A DNA stretch of 64,000 nucleotides from Deltaproteobacteria bacterium (lineage in GTDB: Bacteria > Myxococcota_A > UBA796 > SXON01): positions 204,112-268,111 of the forward strand of contig CANFCK010000005.1 in NCBI GenBank assembly GCA_947445035.1. Reading direction: 5' to 3'. A program made the translations under genes and the position numbers. The notes below the pieces were generated by a model, which was not told the origin of the DNA, made no database searches, and saw only the letters and a list, made by a program, of their open reading frames with translations. Below, piece by piece: positions 1-8,954 of this stretch; within the stretch, counting starts at the first letter, position 1, and every line of letters begins with the position of its first letter.

Positions 1-1867
1 GCTCCATGCTGTCCCGCTCCCCCGAACGGCGGCCCACGCCCCGGCGCGAGCGATCATCGACCAGCAACTCCAGCGCCGCCCGCATCGCCGCGCCATCGCT
101 GGTTGCCAGCGGAGCCAGGTTCACCTGTTCCCGCGAGTCAGCGAGGAGGTCGTAGAACTGGGGCGCCCGCTGATTTCGCGCGTCGCCGCGCGGCACCCGG
201 CGCGAAAGGATCGTCTTCCGACCCCCGCGCCGCAGCGAGGCCAGATGGTACCCCCCGTGGTGCGCCTCGCTCAGCGCGTCGCGACTGGCCGGATGATTCG
301 TCCAATTCGGAGGCGCCCAGCCGGGGGGCAAGCCGTCTTCGAGTGAGCCCGGCGGCGGCGCGCAGAGGGCGAGGTCCGCGTCGAAGCTGTCGGTGAAGAG
401 CTCGGACCCCTGCCAATCGGCGGGCGCCGCGGCACCCGCGAGGTCGAGGAGCGTGGGCGCCACATCCACGTGGCGAACCTGCCACGGAACGTGGGTGCCC
501 GCGCGCTCACCATTTGGCAACTTCACCAAGAGCGGCACCAGCAGCTGTTCGTCGTAGAGGGTGTCCCCGTTGCCCCAGCCTCCGTGGTCCGAAAGCTCTA
601 CCCCATGGTCGCCGGTGACGACGATCGCGGCGCCTGCGTATCGACCAAGCCCATGCAAGTCGCGGAAGAAGCCGGCGAGCGCCGCATCGACCGCGCGCAC
701 CCGGTCGCTGTACGCGTCGCGCACCGCCTGGAGCTGCGGCGTGCTTCCCGTGGCCCCGAGGACCTGCCAAGGCTCCAGCGGCTCGGCGAGTGACACGTAG
801 AGCAGGGTCGGCTGTCGAGGTCGTTCCGCCAGGAGTTCAACCCCAGCGCTGAGCACGACAGGCGCCGCGAGATGACCCCGCGCGGCATCCACATCGCCGG
901 TGGCGAAGGCGCGGAGCTCCCGAACCAGCCGGTAGAAGGTGAGGACCGAGGTGGTCTCGGCGGCGGCCATCGGCAACCGGGGCTCGTAGAGGAAGCTCTC
1001 GAAGCCCTGACCGAAGCCGAGGGTGCCGGAGACGTCGGGGTCATTGGGGATGCCGACGGTGCCGTAGCCCCGGGCCGCAAGTACCTCCGCCAAGGTGGTC
1101 AGCGCCGGCGACAGGCGGTCCCGCGGGCCGGCGGCGCCGTGGGACGAGGGGGCCATCGACGTAAAAAGGGACGCCACGGCCGGACGCGTCCAACTGGCCG
1201 AGCTGACCGCTTGATCGAATACGACGCCCTCGGTCGAAAACGCATCGAGGGTCGGTGTCAATCCCCGCCCGAGGGCATCGGCTCGGAGGCCCGCAACTAC
1301 CACCACGATGACGTCAGGCCGGCCCGTGAGGTCCAGCTGCGGCCGGCCGCCATCCGGCGCCGCGTCGGGCGACGGCGGCGCCGGCGAGAGCGCAAAGATC
1401 CACGACAGCATCACGCCGCCCCCCCAAGCCGCCACCAGTCCCTTCGGCGTGGTCAGGGCGAATAGCGGGGTCTTCTCCAACAAGTTGCTCCCCATCATCC
1501 ACGCGACGAGCCCGACCACGCCGGCCGCCGCGGTGCCGGTGAGCACCACCGAAAGCGGCACACCATCGCCCTCGTAGAGCCGAACGTCGGCGAGATGATG
1601 ACTGAGCACCAACCCCATTGTGCCGAAGACCAAAACAAACGCCGCGCTGAACGCCCCGCTTGGACCCAGCCGTCGCGACAAGGGCAAGAGCACCAAACCG
1701 ACGACGAGCCCGACCAGTCCGCCAATGACGCCGTATAGCGTAAATGCGTATCCGAAGGCCTGATACTCCGCTGGCGAGCGGGACTGCAACACGAGGAGCG
1801 CCTCGGCGGCGCCCACCAAGGACCCCGCACACATGCCCGCGCCGAGTCCGGTGCCGAGTATCCGCAC
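1..1867 (-). CDS. Membrane sulfatase-like hydrolase (partial, C-terminus off window)
   Basis: At least 622 residues are visible; the frame is open to the left edge and no stop is seen. The start is GTG at 1867, because an in-frame stop lies at 1880-1882. The first ~180 residues form several hydrophobic helices, so the enzyme is anchored in the inner membrane with its catalytic domain outside. The alkaline-phosphatase/sulfatase fold is shown by VIVVVVAGLRADAL (metal-binding Asp region), SWTRP with Thr227 at the nucleophile position, and GDHGVELSDHGG (metal-binding Asp/His). The usual Cys/Ser-x-Pro-x-Arg formylglycine motif is missing, so a phosphoryl- or sulfo-transfer role like that of LtaS/EptA-type enzymes is as likely as true sulfatase activity. 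The substrate is unknown. It is divergent from the next gene. Confidence 0.8.
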   Translation of the reverse strand, partial: MRILGTGLGAGMCAGSLVGAAEALLVLQSRSPAEYQAFGYAFTLYGVIGGLVGLVVGLVLLPLSRRLGPSGAFSAAFVLVFGTMGLVLSHHLADVRLYEGDGVPLSVVLTGTAAAGVVGLVAWMMGSNLLEKTPLFALTTPKGLVAAWGGGVMLSWIFALSPAPPSPDAAPDGGRPQLDLTGRPDVIVVVVAGLRADALGRGLTPTLDAFSTEGVVFDQAVSSASWTRPAVASLFTSMAPSSHGAAGPRDRLSPALTTLAEVLAARGYGTVGIPNDPDVSGTLGFGQGFESFLYEPRLPMAAAETTSVLTFYRLVRELRAFATGDVDAARGHLAAPVVLSAGVELLAERPRQPTLLYVSLAEPLEPWQVLGATGSTPQLQAVRDAYSDRVRAVDAALAGFFRDLHGLGRYAGAAIVVTGDHGVELSDHGGWGNGDTLYDEQLLVPLLVKLPNGERAGTHVPWQVRHVDVAPTLLDLAGAAAPADWQGSELFTDSFDADLALCAPPPGSLEDGLPPGWAPPNWTNHPASRDALSEAHHGGYHLASLRRGGRKTILSRRVPRGDARNQRAPQFYDLLADSREQVNLAPLATSDGAAMRAALELLVDDRSRRGVGRRSGERDSME

Positions 1868-1873
1868 GGTGCG

Positions 1874-1879
1874 CGGGTA
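1874..1879 (-). promoter_or_regulatory. -10-like element, leaderless spacing (sulfatase-like gene)
   Basis: TACCCG preceded by G at the second base upstream (GATACCCG). It ends 6 nt before the GTG at 1867, so transcription would start at or next to the start codon. Confidence 0.4.
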
Positions 1880-1903
1880 TCATGGTCGCCCATCCCGCCG
1901 GGC

Positions 1904-1909
1904 TAGATG
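1904..1909 (+). promoter_or_regulatory. -10-like element, leaderless spacing
   Basis: GCTAGATG: TAGATG ends 5 nt before the ATG at 1915. This favours that start over the ATG at 1882, which overlaps the promoter of the divergent gene. Confidence 0.35.
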
Positions 1910-1914
1910 GACCC

Positions 1915-2898
1915 ATGCTCTGGGCCGCCGTCCGCTTCGCCTTCGCAGCCGACGCCTCGGACTGTGCGACGTTCGTGCAGTGCCTCGTTGCGGCGGACCT
2001 GCACGAGGTGTGGTGGGACTACGGGCGTCGGTACCAAACGCACGTGGAAACCGCGATGGCCGGAAAGCGGGCGAGCTCCGCCTTCTCCGGGGTGCTCAAC
2101 GAGGCCGAGGCTCACTGGCGGCTTGAGTCCGCCACCGGGCGGGGACTGAGACTAGGGCCCAAAAAAGCGGAGGAGTGGCAGGACTACGCCTTGGTGGGCG
2201 CGTTCCTCGGCGTGGACCGCGTCGTCACTGAGACCGCCGCCCGCTCGGATGAGCTCGACGTCCTCCACACCATCGTGGACATCGTCGCCGACCCGTCATT
2301 CGAGCTGGTCCTCCGCAAGCGCGGGCCGGAGCTGCGCCACGAGTCGGGCGCTGCCGCGCGCCGCTGGTTGCGACGGCAAGAGGCCGTGGCCAACCTCGAC
2401 GACGTCGCCCGCATCCGACCGCGCGCGCCCCCCGTTCGGATCGGCCTGAGCGCGGGCTGGACGCTCCGCGACATCGATGCTCCAGACACCCAGCCCCTAC
2501 TTGGCTGGACAGCCGAGCTTTCGGTCCAAAACGCCGGGCTCACCCTCTGGCGGGCGGATGTCGACCTCCTGTCGCTCCGATGGGGCGTACTCGCCAGGCA
2601 GCGACTCCTTGACCGGGTGGCCGCCGGCGTGGCGCTGCACAGCGCCGACGACGGCAGCGCCCCCGAACGATGGAGCGCCAGCATTTCCTGGACCCCACGG
2701 CCGGACCTCGTCGTCTCCACCACCCGCTCGGCACCGCTGGACGACAGCAGCTGGCGCGCAGAAGTCACCGTGCGCATGGAGCTGGGCACCTTCTTGCCGG
2801 GCCGGCTGCACCCCTCGCTTGCTGGACTGCCTGCGGTCCCGCCGAGCGGCGCGAATCGGCTGACGACGTGGAGCCGGTCGCCTACTTCAAGCCCCTGA
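1915..2898 (+). CDS. Hypothetical protein, possible envelope beta-rich C-terminus
   Basis: I do not recognise this 327-residue protein. ATG 1915 is preferred because a -10-like hexamer sits just upstream; ATG 1882 is the alternative. The N-terminus (MLWAAVRFAFAADASD) could be a weak signal peptide. The first half is mixed-charge and probably helical. From about residue 180 there are alternating hydrophobic/polar stretches (IGLSAGWTL, GWTAELSVQ, WSASISW, WRAEVTVRMELG) that resemble amphipathic beta strands of a small barrel or sandwich. It is transcribed away from the sulfatase-like gene and its last 17 bp overlap the convergent HEAT gene. Its location is inferred only. Confidence 0.6.
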   Translation: MLWAAVRFAFAADASDCATFVQCLVAADLHEVWWDYGRRYQTHVETAMAGKRASSAFSGVLNEAEAHWRLESATGRGLRLGPKKAEEWQDYALVGAFLGVDRVVTETAARSDELDVLHTIVDIVADPSFELVLRKRGPELRHESGAAARRWLRRQEAVANLDDVARIRPRAPPVRIGLSAGWTLRDIDAPDTQPLLGWTAELSVQNAGLTLWRADVDLLSLRWGVLARQRLLDRVAAGVALHSADDGSAPERWSASISWTPRPDLVVSTTRSAPLDDSSWRAEVTVRMELGTFLPGRLHPSLAGLPAVPPSGANRLTTWSRSPTSSP

Positions 2899-3412
2899 GC
2901 GCGGCGGTGGCCTGGTAGCGCACGAATCGGTCGGTGGTCGCCGCGCGCAACGCCGCGAGCGCGTCGAGCACCGCTTGCCGGGGTTCGGGGTCGAGACCTT
3001 CGGCGCCGATCTTCCCGAGCGCCCAGATGCCGGCCAGCTGCTCGCGGTCCTCGGGGCCAAACCCCTGCACGTAGGCGACAAGCGCGGGGGCGGCGGCCTT
3101 TTCTTTGAGCCGACCCAACGCGTCGGCGGCGGCGCGGCGAACCCCGGGATCGTCATCGTTGGCCAGCCGATCGATGAGCGGAGCGCCGGCGGTGGTGGCC
3201 TCGATCTCCGCGAGGGACTCGATCGCGTTGAGCCGGATCGTCCGCGACGGATCGCCAAGCACCGCGATGAGCGCCTTTTCCACGGCCACGTCGGCGTAGT
3301 TCTGCGCGATCTTGGCGCCGTCTTCCCGGGCCACCGGGTTGGGGGACGCGATGGTCTTGGCGATGTCTTCGGCCGATGGGGAGCACGCCAGCAGGTAGAA
3401 AAGCGCGATCAT
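2882..3412 (-). CDS. HEAT-repeat lipoprotein
   Basis: A 176-residue protein. The start ATG 3412 overlaps the stop of the wzc-like gene as ATGA, so the two are translationally coupled. The N-terminus MIALFYLLAC has a short hydrophobic stretch and a lipobox-like LLAC, so I infer a lipoprotein. The rest is helical repeats of the HEAT/PBS-lyase type: LIAVLGDPSRTIRLNAIESL, LIDRLANDDDPGVRRAAADAL and LAALRAATTDRFVRYQATAAL. Such repeats are protein-binding scaffolds. Its place behind the tyrosine kinase suggests an accessory or assembly factor of the exopolysaccharide export machine, which is inference from context. Confidence 0.75.
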   Translation of the reverse strand: MIALFYLLACSPSAEDIAKTIASPNPVAREDGAKIAQNYADVAVEKALIAVLGDPSRTIRLNAIESLAEIEATTAGAPLIDRLANDDDPGVRRAAADALGRLKEKAAAPALVAYVQGFGPEDREQLAGIWALGKIGAEGLDPEPRQAVLDALAALRAATTDRFVRYQATAALRGLK

Positions 3413-5520
3413 GCGACCCGCCCCTTCTTCGGGTCTTTGCCGTCTGCTTTGTAGTGCCGGGCGTAGTAGCCGTAGTAGGCCTGCTGCCCACGCACATCCA
3501 CCTTGTTGAGGACCGCACCCGTGGGCTCGATGCCCGCGGCCTCCAAACGCATCCGCAGATCGCGCAGCATACGTCGCGACGTCTTCTGCGCCTCCACGAC
3601 CACGAGCAGCCCCTTGGCCGATCGAGCCAACGCCGCCGCATCGCCGACGACCAACAGCGGCGGCGCATCCACCAGCACCAGATCGTAGCGCCCGGCGAGC
3701 TGCTGTAGCAGCTGCCGCAGCCGGAGGCTCTCGACCAGCCGACCCGGGTTGGCGGGGACCGGACCGGACGTCATCATCGAAAGGTTCTCGACCGGGGTGG
3801 TCTGGGTCGCCTCCTCCGCTGTGCAGCCGCCGGCCAGCACCGTAGAGATGCCGCGCTCGTTGGTCAGCGTCGGGAACGCGCGGTGTTGGGTGGGCCGCCG
3901 CAGATCGCCATCGACGATCAGCACCCGCTGGCCGTCTTGGGCCATGCAAATCGCGAGGTTGGTGATCAGCGTGCTCTTTCCTTCGCCAGGGACACACGAC
4001 GTCACCGTCAGGATGTTGATCGCCTGGTCCACCCCCGCAAAAGCGACGCTGTTCCGAATGGCGCGGTACGCCTCAAAAAGGGGGTCGGTGGCAGGCAAGC
4101 CGTCGATCAGCTCCTTGCGGTCCTTCAGCCGATACTTCGGCACGATGCCGATGAGCGGGATCGGCAAGACCTCGGCCAGCTCGCTTGCGTCTTTGACCGA
4201 GTCGTCCACGTACTCAGCCAAGAAAACCAACCCGAGGCCCACTGCGTTGCCGATGAAGAAGCCGAGGATCACCCAGACCAGCAGCTTCGGCGAAGCGGCG
4301 CGGTCGGGCTGCCGCGAGCCCTCGACCATGCGCATGTCCGACACCGTCATCGCCTCGGCGACGGCGATCTCGTACTGGGTTTCCAAAAGCGACTTGTAGA
4401 TCGCCTCTGTCGCGTCGGCCGCGAGCTGAAAGCCGGCGATTTCCCGCATTTTGTCCGGATACAGCGCGAACTCTTCAATGATGGTGCCGGCGGCGGTGTT
4501 GATCTGTTCACGGCGCTGAATGAGCCCAGCCAGCTGTACGCGCAACGACGTGACCTCTGGATCAAGGTCGTGCTGCTCGCGCAGTGCCATCGCAAGCTGG
4601 CCTTCGACCGAACGAACCTGCGTGTCAAGCAAGATGAGGTCGGGGTGCTTCGGCGTCTTGTCGAGCAGCTCTTTCGCACGATTCTGCTGAAGCTCCGCCA
4701 GCGCCTTCTTCAGGTCGCGGATGAGCGGATTCGACGATTGCGACGAGGGCGCGATCAGGTCGACGGTCTCGACCTCGTTGAAGACGCCGTGCTGGCGAAT
4801 CTGCGCGCGAACGTCGGCCATCTGCGCGTCCGCCTCTTCACGAGCCGCGTAAAGCTCGCTGAGCCGGGCCACGGCCGCCTTGACCTCCGCTTCGATGTCG
4901 ATCACCTGCTCGCGCGCCTTGGCGTCGGCGACCGTCTTGAGCGCGGTGTCGAACTGCCCCCGAAGCCGCTCGAGCTCGGCGGTCACGAACTTCAGGGCGT
5001 CCCTCGTTTCTTGCTTGGCCACGTCCTGCGATTGGGCCAGGTACACCTCGACCATCGTCTCGGCCAAAAGGGCGCTGAGCTCGGGATGGTTGGTGGTGGC
5101 AAGCACGATCAGGATGTCGGTGCCCTGCTGAGGCTCGATGCTGACGGTGGGGTACGCAAAGAGCGCGCCGTCGATGCCCGGAACCAGGAGCTTGTCGAAG
5201 GGAAGCAGCTCACCATCGATGTCGCGGAGCTGCAGCCGCCAGATCACCTCGTCCAAAACGGGACGCATCTCGGCCAGGGCGATCATCGTTTCGAGGTCGT
5301 CGCTGGCGCCGGTCAACGACTGGGCCATCTCGGTCAGGTCCATGTCGGCCAGGATCGACATCGACGCATCGGAGCTTTCGACGCTGATCTTGGACGTGGC
5401 CTCGTAGCTCTTCGGCAAGACCAGCGCCAAAACCGCAGCGCCTACCGTGAAGAACACCACGCCCTGTAGGAACAACCACTTTCGGCGGAGCAGAGCGGCC
5501 CAGACCTTGAGGAGTTCCAT
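3409..5520 (-). CDS. Polysaccharide co-polymerase / BY-kinase (Wzc-type)
   Basis: 703 residues, the usual length of proteobacterial Wzc proteins. It controls chain length and export of capsular or exopolysaccharide from the inner membrane. There is an N-terminal Wzz domain with a first membrane helix at about 15-36, a long periplasmic coiled-coil region at about 170-380, and a second helix at about 415-438. The cytoplasmic kinase follows, with Walker A (VPGEGKST, ~510-517), Walker A' (VLIVDGDLRRP, ~533-543), Walker B (LVLVDAPP, ~614-621) and a C-terminal tyrosine cluster QQAYYGYYARHY (~679-690) for autophosphorylation. It is divergent from the Wza-type gene across 55 bp and followed by the HEAT lipoprotein. 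All key motifs are intact. Confidence 0.93.
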   Translation of the reverse strand: MELLKVWAALLRRKWLFLQGVVFFTVGAAVLALVLPKSYEATSKISVESSDASMSILADMDLTEMAQSLTGASDDLETMIALAEMRPVLDEVIWRLQLRDIDGELLPFDKLLVPGIDGALFAYPTVSIEPQQGTDILIVLATTNHPELSALLAETMVEVYLAQSQDVAKQETRDALKFVTAELERLRGQFDTALKTVADAKAREQVIDIEAEVKAAVARLSELYAAREEADAQMADVRAQIRQHGVFNEVETVDLIAPSSQSSNPLIRDLKKALAELQQNRAKELLDKTPKHPDLILLDTQVRSVEGQLAMALREQHDLDPEVTSLRVQLAGLIQRREQINTAAGTIIEEFALYPDKMREIAGFQLAADATEAIYKSLLETQYEIAVAEAMTVSDMRMVEGSRQPDRAASPKLLVWVILGFFIGNAVGLGLVFLAEYVDDSVKDASELAEVLPIPLIGIVPKYRLKDRKELIDGLPATDPLFEAYRAIRNSVAFAGVDQAINILTVTSCVPGEGKSTLITNLAICMAQDGQRVLIVDGDLRRPTQHRAFPTLTNERGISTVLAGGCTAEEATQTTPVENLSMMTSGPVPANPGRLVESLRLRQLLQQLAGRYDLVLVDAPPLLVVGDAAALARSAKGLLVVVEAQKTSRRMLRDLRMRLEAAGIEPTGAVLNKVDVRGQQAYYGYYARHYKADGKDPKKGRVA

Positions 5521-5575
5521 GTGTCCGCGACGGCGTATAGCCGCGGGCCGTTGTAGAGGCTACCCAGGGGCCCCG

Positions 5576-6286
5576 ATGCTCAGTGTGCTGTTCGCCCTCG
5601 CCTGCGTCCCCCCGCAAGGCCCCATCAACGTCGCGGACGCGGGCGTCGAGCTGCGTCTACCCCCCGCGCAGGCGTTCACGTTCGGCGCCGGCGACTCGAT
5701 GCGCATCTGGGTGTGGCGCCACGAGGACCTCACCGTCGAGGTCACCGTGGCTCCGGACGGGGCCATCGCCTACCCGCTGGTGGGGCGGCTGGTTGTCGCG
5801 GGACTCACCTACGAGCAACTGATGACGAAGCTGCAATCGGCAGTGGCGGAGTACTACGTCGATGCCCACGTACAGGTCAACGTCACCGCGGTGACCAACC
5901 AAAAGGTGCTGGTCCTCGGCGAAGTCTCCAATCCACAGGTGATGCAGATCAAGAACGAGCTCAGCATTCTCGAGGCGCTCGTCACCGCGGGCGGGATCAA
6001 CCCCGACGCCCGAACCTCCAACGTGCTCCTGATCCGCGGCGGGTTGGATAAGCCAGAGTTGTACGCGGTGAATGTCGATGCGATTTACGGCAAGGGCGAC
6101 ATGACCCAGCTGGTCTACTTGCAGCGGGGCGACATCGTCGTGGTGCCCACCAAGACAATCACCAACGTCGATCGTTTTTTCCGGCACGTGCAGGCCATCT
6201 TGTCGCCGGCGGTGGGCGCGTCGGCGGTGTACCGGAACTTCTTGGGGGGCGGCGCGCAGGGCACGTCGTCGTCACTGGGCGACTAG
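5576..6286 (+). CDS. Polysaccharide export lipoprotein (Wza/Poly_export type)
   Basis: A 236-residue protein. ATG 5576 gives a short signal sequence with lipobox LFALAC. A Poly_export (SLBB-superfamily) domain follows: FTFGAGDSMRIWVWRHEDL, VTVAPDGAIAYPLVGRLVVAG and VQVNVTA, then an SLBB-like segment (VLVLGEVSNPQVMQI). It would form the outer-membrane or periplasmic channel for the glycan handled by the divergent Wzc-type kinase. It is shorter than E. coli Wza (~380 residues) and lacks an obvious C-terminal amphipathic helix, so a separate outer-membrane porin may exist elsewhere. Six bases separate it from the sugar transferase gene. Confidence 0.9.
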   Translation: MLSVLFALACVPPQGPINVADAGVELRLPPAQAFTFGAGDSMRIWVWRHEDLTVEVTVAPDGAIAYPLVGRLVVAGLTYEQLMTKLQSAVAEYYVDAHVQVNVTAVTNQKVLVLGEVSNPQVMQIKNELSILEALVTAGGINPDARTSNVLLIRGGLDKPELYAVNVDAIYGKGDMTQLVYLQRGDIVVVPTKTITNVDRFFRHVQAILSPAVGASAVYRNFLGGGAQGTSSSLGD

Positions 6287-6292
6287 CCGGTC

Positions 6293-7732
6293 GTGCACCG
6301 CCTCGCAGGCCCGGTTCTGGCGCTGGTCGACGCCTTGTGCGTGTCCCTGGCGCTCTACGGGGCGTGGGCGTTCTGGGCATGGCGGGCGCCCAATCTCGGC
6401 GTCCTCGTGCAGATCACCTACGCCGATCTGTGGCTGCCCAACCGGTTCATCACCGCCGGTCTCGCCCTGGTGCTGGTGTGGCTCGCCGCGCTGCGAAACG
6501 CCGGACTGCACGACCCCGGCCGGATGGAGAACAGCGTGGCCATCGCCAGCGCGATCACGCGTAGCGCCGGCTGGGTCGTGGCTGTCGTGCTCGCAGAGAA
6601 CTTCTTGTTGAGTGAGCGCGTCTACCCCAAAGCGCTCGTCGTGCCGTTCTTCGCGTTCTCGTGGGTAGCGCTGCTCGCGGCGCGGCTGACGATCTTCCGA
6701 CTCATCCTGCGCCTCGATCGCCCCCCGACCGCGGTCAACGCGGTAATCATCGGCGTGGAGGCCGACGGGCTCTTGATGGCGGAGAGGCTCGAGCGCGACG
6801 CGCGCCACGTCGCCCGGTTGGCCGGACACCTCTCCACCGGGCTTGAGCACCACCCGATGGTGCCGAAGGAGCGCATCCTTGGCGCGCTCGCAGAGTTCGC
6901 GGACCTCGTCAACCGGCACCGAGTCGGCATGGTCATCGTCGCCGCGCGAAGCCTCCCGCGGGAGGACGCGATGCGGATGGCCGTGCTGGCCGATCGGATG
7001 GGGCTGCGCGTTTTGCAGGCCCCGTACTCGTGGGGCGTGGTTTCCCCCCGGCTTGGTGTTGCCCGTATCGGCGGACTGGACCTGATCGACCTCGTGGGGA
7101 TTCGGTACTCGACGGTCGCGGAGCGGGTCAAGCGGACCTTCGATCTGGTGACCGTCGTGATCGGTGTTATCCTTGGGGCCCCCTTTCTACTCGTGGTGGC
7201 CGCAGCGATCAAGCTCCAGGACGGCGGGCCCGTCCTGTATGTGAGCCGGCGGACCGGGCGCGGGGGGAGGACCTTCGGCTTCTACAAGTTCCGCTCGATG
7301 GTGGTCGGCGCCGAGGAGCAGCGTCCCCGGCTCGCCGCACAGAACGAAGCTGACGGTCGGCTTTTCAAGATGCGGGACGACCCCCGGGTGACGCGCCTGG
7401 GGCGATTTTTGCGCACCTACAGCATCGATGAGCTGCCCCAGCTGCTCAACGTGCTGCGGGGCGACATGAACCTGGTGGGCCCGCGACCCCTCCCCGCGGA
7501 AGACCTGGACGGCATCGCCTCCGACTCCGAAATGGCGTACTGGTTTGACCAACGGAGCAAGGTCAACCCTGGCATCACCGGGCTCTGGCAGGTGTCCGGG
7601 CGCAGCGAGATCGGCTTTCCGGAGATGGTTCGGCACGACATCCACTACATCCAAAACTGGACGTTCTGGTTGGACCTGCAGATCCTGGTGAAGACGGTCC
7701 CCGCCGTGCTGCGGGGCCGCGGCGCGATGTAG
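6293..7732 (+). CDS. Polyprenyl glycosylphosphotransferase (WbaP/CpsE type)
   Basis: 479 residues with GTG start 6293. It starts exopolysaccharide repeat synthesis by moving a sugar-1-phosphate from a nucleotide sugar to undecaprenyl phosphate. Four N-terminal hydrophobic helices (to ~140) are followed by a degenerate nucleotide-binding-like region, one further membrane segment (~285-305), and the catalytic bacterial sugar-transferase domain: KFRSMVVGAEEQR, RVTRLGRFLRTYSIDELPQL, LVGPRPL and PGITGLWQVSGR. The RTYSIDELPQ and VGPRP motifs are the family hallmarks. It forms the + strand unit with the export lipoprotein. The sugar cannot be told from sequence. Confidence 0.93.
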   Translation: MHRLAGPVLALVDALCVSLALYGAWAFWAWRAPNLGVLVQITYADLWLPNRFITAGLALVLVWLAALRNAGLHDPGRMENSVAIASAITRSAGWVVAVVLAENFLLSERVYPKALVVPFFAFSWVALLAARLTIFRLILRLDRPPTAVNAVIIGVEADGLLMAERLERDARHVARLAGHLSTGLEHHPMVPKERILGALAEFADLVNRHRVGMVIVAARSLPREDAMRMAVLADRMGLRVLQAPYSWGVVSPRLGVARIGGLDLIDLVGIRYSTVAERVKRTFDLVTVVIGVILGAPFLLVVAAAIKLQDGGPVLYVSRRTGRGGRTFGFYKFRSMVVGAEEQRPRLAAQNEADGRLFKMRDDPRVTRLGRFLRTYSIDELPQLLNVLRGDMNLVGPRPLPAEDLDGIASDSEMAYWFDQRSKVNPGITGLWQVSGRSEIGFPEMVRHDIHYIQNWTFWLDLQILVKTVPAVLRGRGAM

Positions 7733-7811
7733 CCTACGCATATCCACGTACGGTGTCCGTTTTTCAGGCTTCGTCGGCACCGTCATCGGTGCTCGGTCGC
7801 CCCGCTCGACA

Positions 7812-7817
7812 TACAAC
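7812..7817 (+). promoter_or_regulatory. -10-like element, leaderless spacing (kinase)
   Basis: TACAAC ends 6 nt before GTG 7824. It lacks the G two bases upstream found at most similar sites in this window. Confidence 0.3.
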
Positions 7818-7823
7818 CGACCG

Positions 7824-8954
7824 GTGCTCACCGACACGCTGATCGACAATCGCTGGCTGCTCTTGGAGCGCATCGGCGCGGGTGGCGGCGGGCGCGTCTA
7901 CCGCGTTCAGGATCTCCGAGACGGTAGCTTCGCCGCGATGAAGCTCATCCGCTTGACGAAGCCCATCGAGCGGGTCCGGCTCCGACGGGAGATCCAGGCG
8001 ATGCGGCTGGTCTCCGCCCCGGGCGTCGTCCGGCTCTTCGATGTCGGGCAGTACCTCGACGAGCCGTACATCGTCATGGAGCTCATCGACGGCGTGCCTT
8101 TCCCCGGCCCCCAGCCCCGTGGCGACTGGCGCGGATTGTGTCGAATGGTCGAGCGGCTCTGTGACGTGCTGATCCACGTGCACAGCGCGGCGATCGTGCA
8201 CCGCGACCTCAAGCCGGAAAATGTGCTGGTCGGTCGCGACGGCACCGTCACCGTGCTCGATTTCGGGCTGTCGCGAGGGGGTGAACTCGAAGCCACGATG
8301 ACCGCGGACGGCGTGGTCGGCGCGCCGAGGTTTCTCGCTCCGGAGCAGCTGGCGGGGCAGCGAGTGGACGGGCGCGCCGACCTGTACGCACTCGGCGTGA
8401 TGATGTGGGAGGCGCTGGCGGGGCGGCAGATCTTCAGCAATCGGGTGGCCTGGACGAGAATGACCAAGCGCGGGGGTCCCCCACCCGACCGGCTCGATGG
8501 CCTTGCGGCTGACACGCCGCAGGCCCTCGTCGCGCTGGTGCATCGACTGCTCGCCACCGGGCCGCACGACCGGCCGAGCGGCGCGGTCGAGGTTTTGCGC
8601 GTGCTTGCAAGCGTCCAGGCCGGTGACGGCCCCGTTTTCGCCCCCCCCTTGCCGCTCGTCGGTCGCGATGAGCTCCAGAAAACGCTGCTCGATTTCGCCG
8701 CGGCCGGGCGCTCGGTGGACGTCTGGGGGGGGCCAGGGACCGGGAAGACCGCGCTGCTGCAGGCTGTCGCGCAGGGGCTCCAGGCGCAGGGGAAGTCAGT
8801 CCTGAGCGTCGGTCGCGGCAGTCGCGGACTCGAGTCGTTGGTGCCGATACTCGGCCCCCCCCGCCGACCGCCGGCGCACTGGCGGAGATGGCGAGACGGC
8901 TGGGTGAGCGGCTTTCGAGTGGGGACGTGCTCGTCGTCGACGACTTCGCCCTGA
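7824..8954 (+). CDS. Ser/Thr kinase fused to P-loop ATPase, 5' part (frameshifted)
   Basis: The readable 376 codons hold a complete Hanks-type kinase: glycine loop GAGGGG (18-23), catalytic Lys40 (AAMK), HRDLKPEN (126-133), DFG (146-148) and APE (172-174), so it should be active. A STAND/AAA-type ATPase begins next, with Walker A GGPGTGKT at 302-309. After LESLVPILGPP the frame leaves protein-like sequence. The continuation (LAEMARRLGERLSSGDVLVVDD) is in another frame, and the switch falls at a run of eight Cs (8855-8862). One more C would restore the frame, giving a protein of about 982 residues ending at 10770. The start is GTG 7824. Confidence 0.85.
   Translation: MLTDTLIDNRWLLLERIGAGGGGRVYRVQDLRDGSFAAMKLIRLTKPIERVRLRREIQAMRLVSAPGVVRLFDVGQYLDEPYIVMELIDGVPFPGPQPRGDWRGLCRMVERLCDVLIHVHSAAIVHRDLKPENVLVGRDGTVTVLDFGLSRGGELEATMTADGVVGAPRFLAPEQLAGQRVDGRADLYALGVMMWEALAGRQIFSNRVAWTRMTKRGGPPPDRLDGLAADTPQALVALVHRLLATGPHDRPSGAVEVLRVLASVQAGDGPVFAPPLPLVGRDELQKTLLDFAAAGRSVDVWGGPGTGKTALLQAVAQGLQAQGKSVLSVGRGSRGLESLVPILGPPRRPPAHWRRWRDGWVSGFRVGTCSSSTTSP

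Noticed and set aside
3883..5469. 528-codon open frame on the plus strand
   Set aside because: It lies fully opposite the Wzc-type gene, whose kinase motifs are intact.
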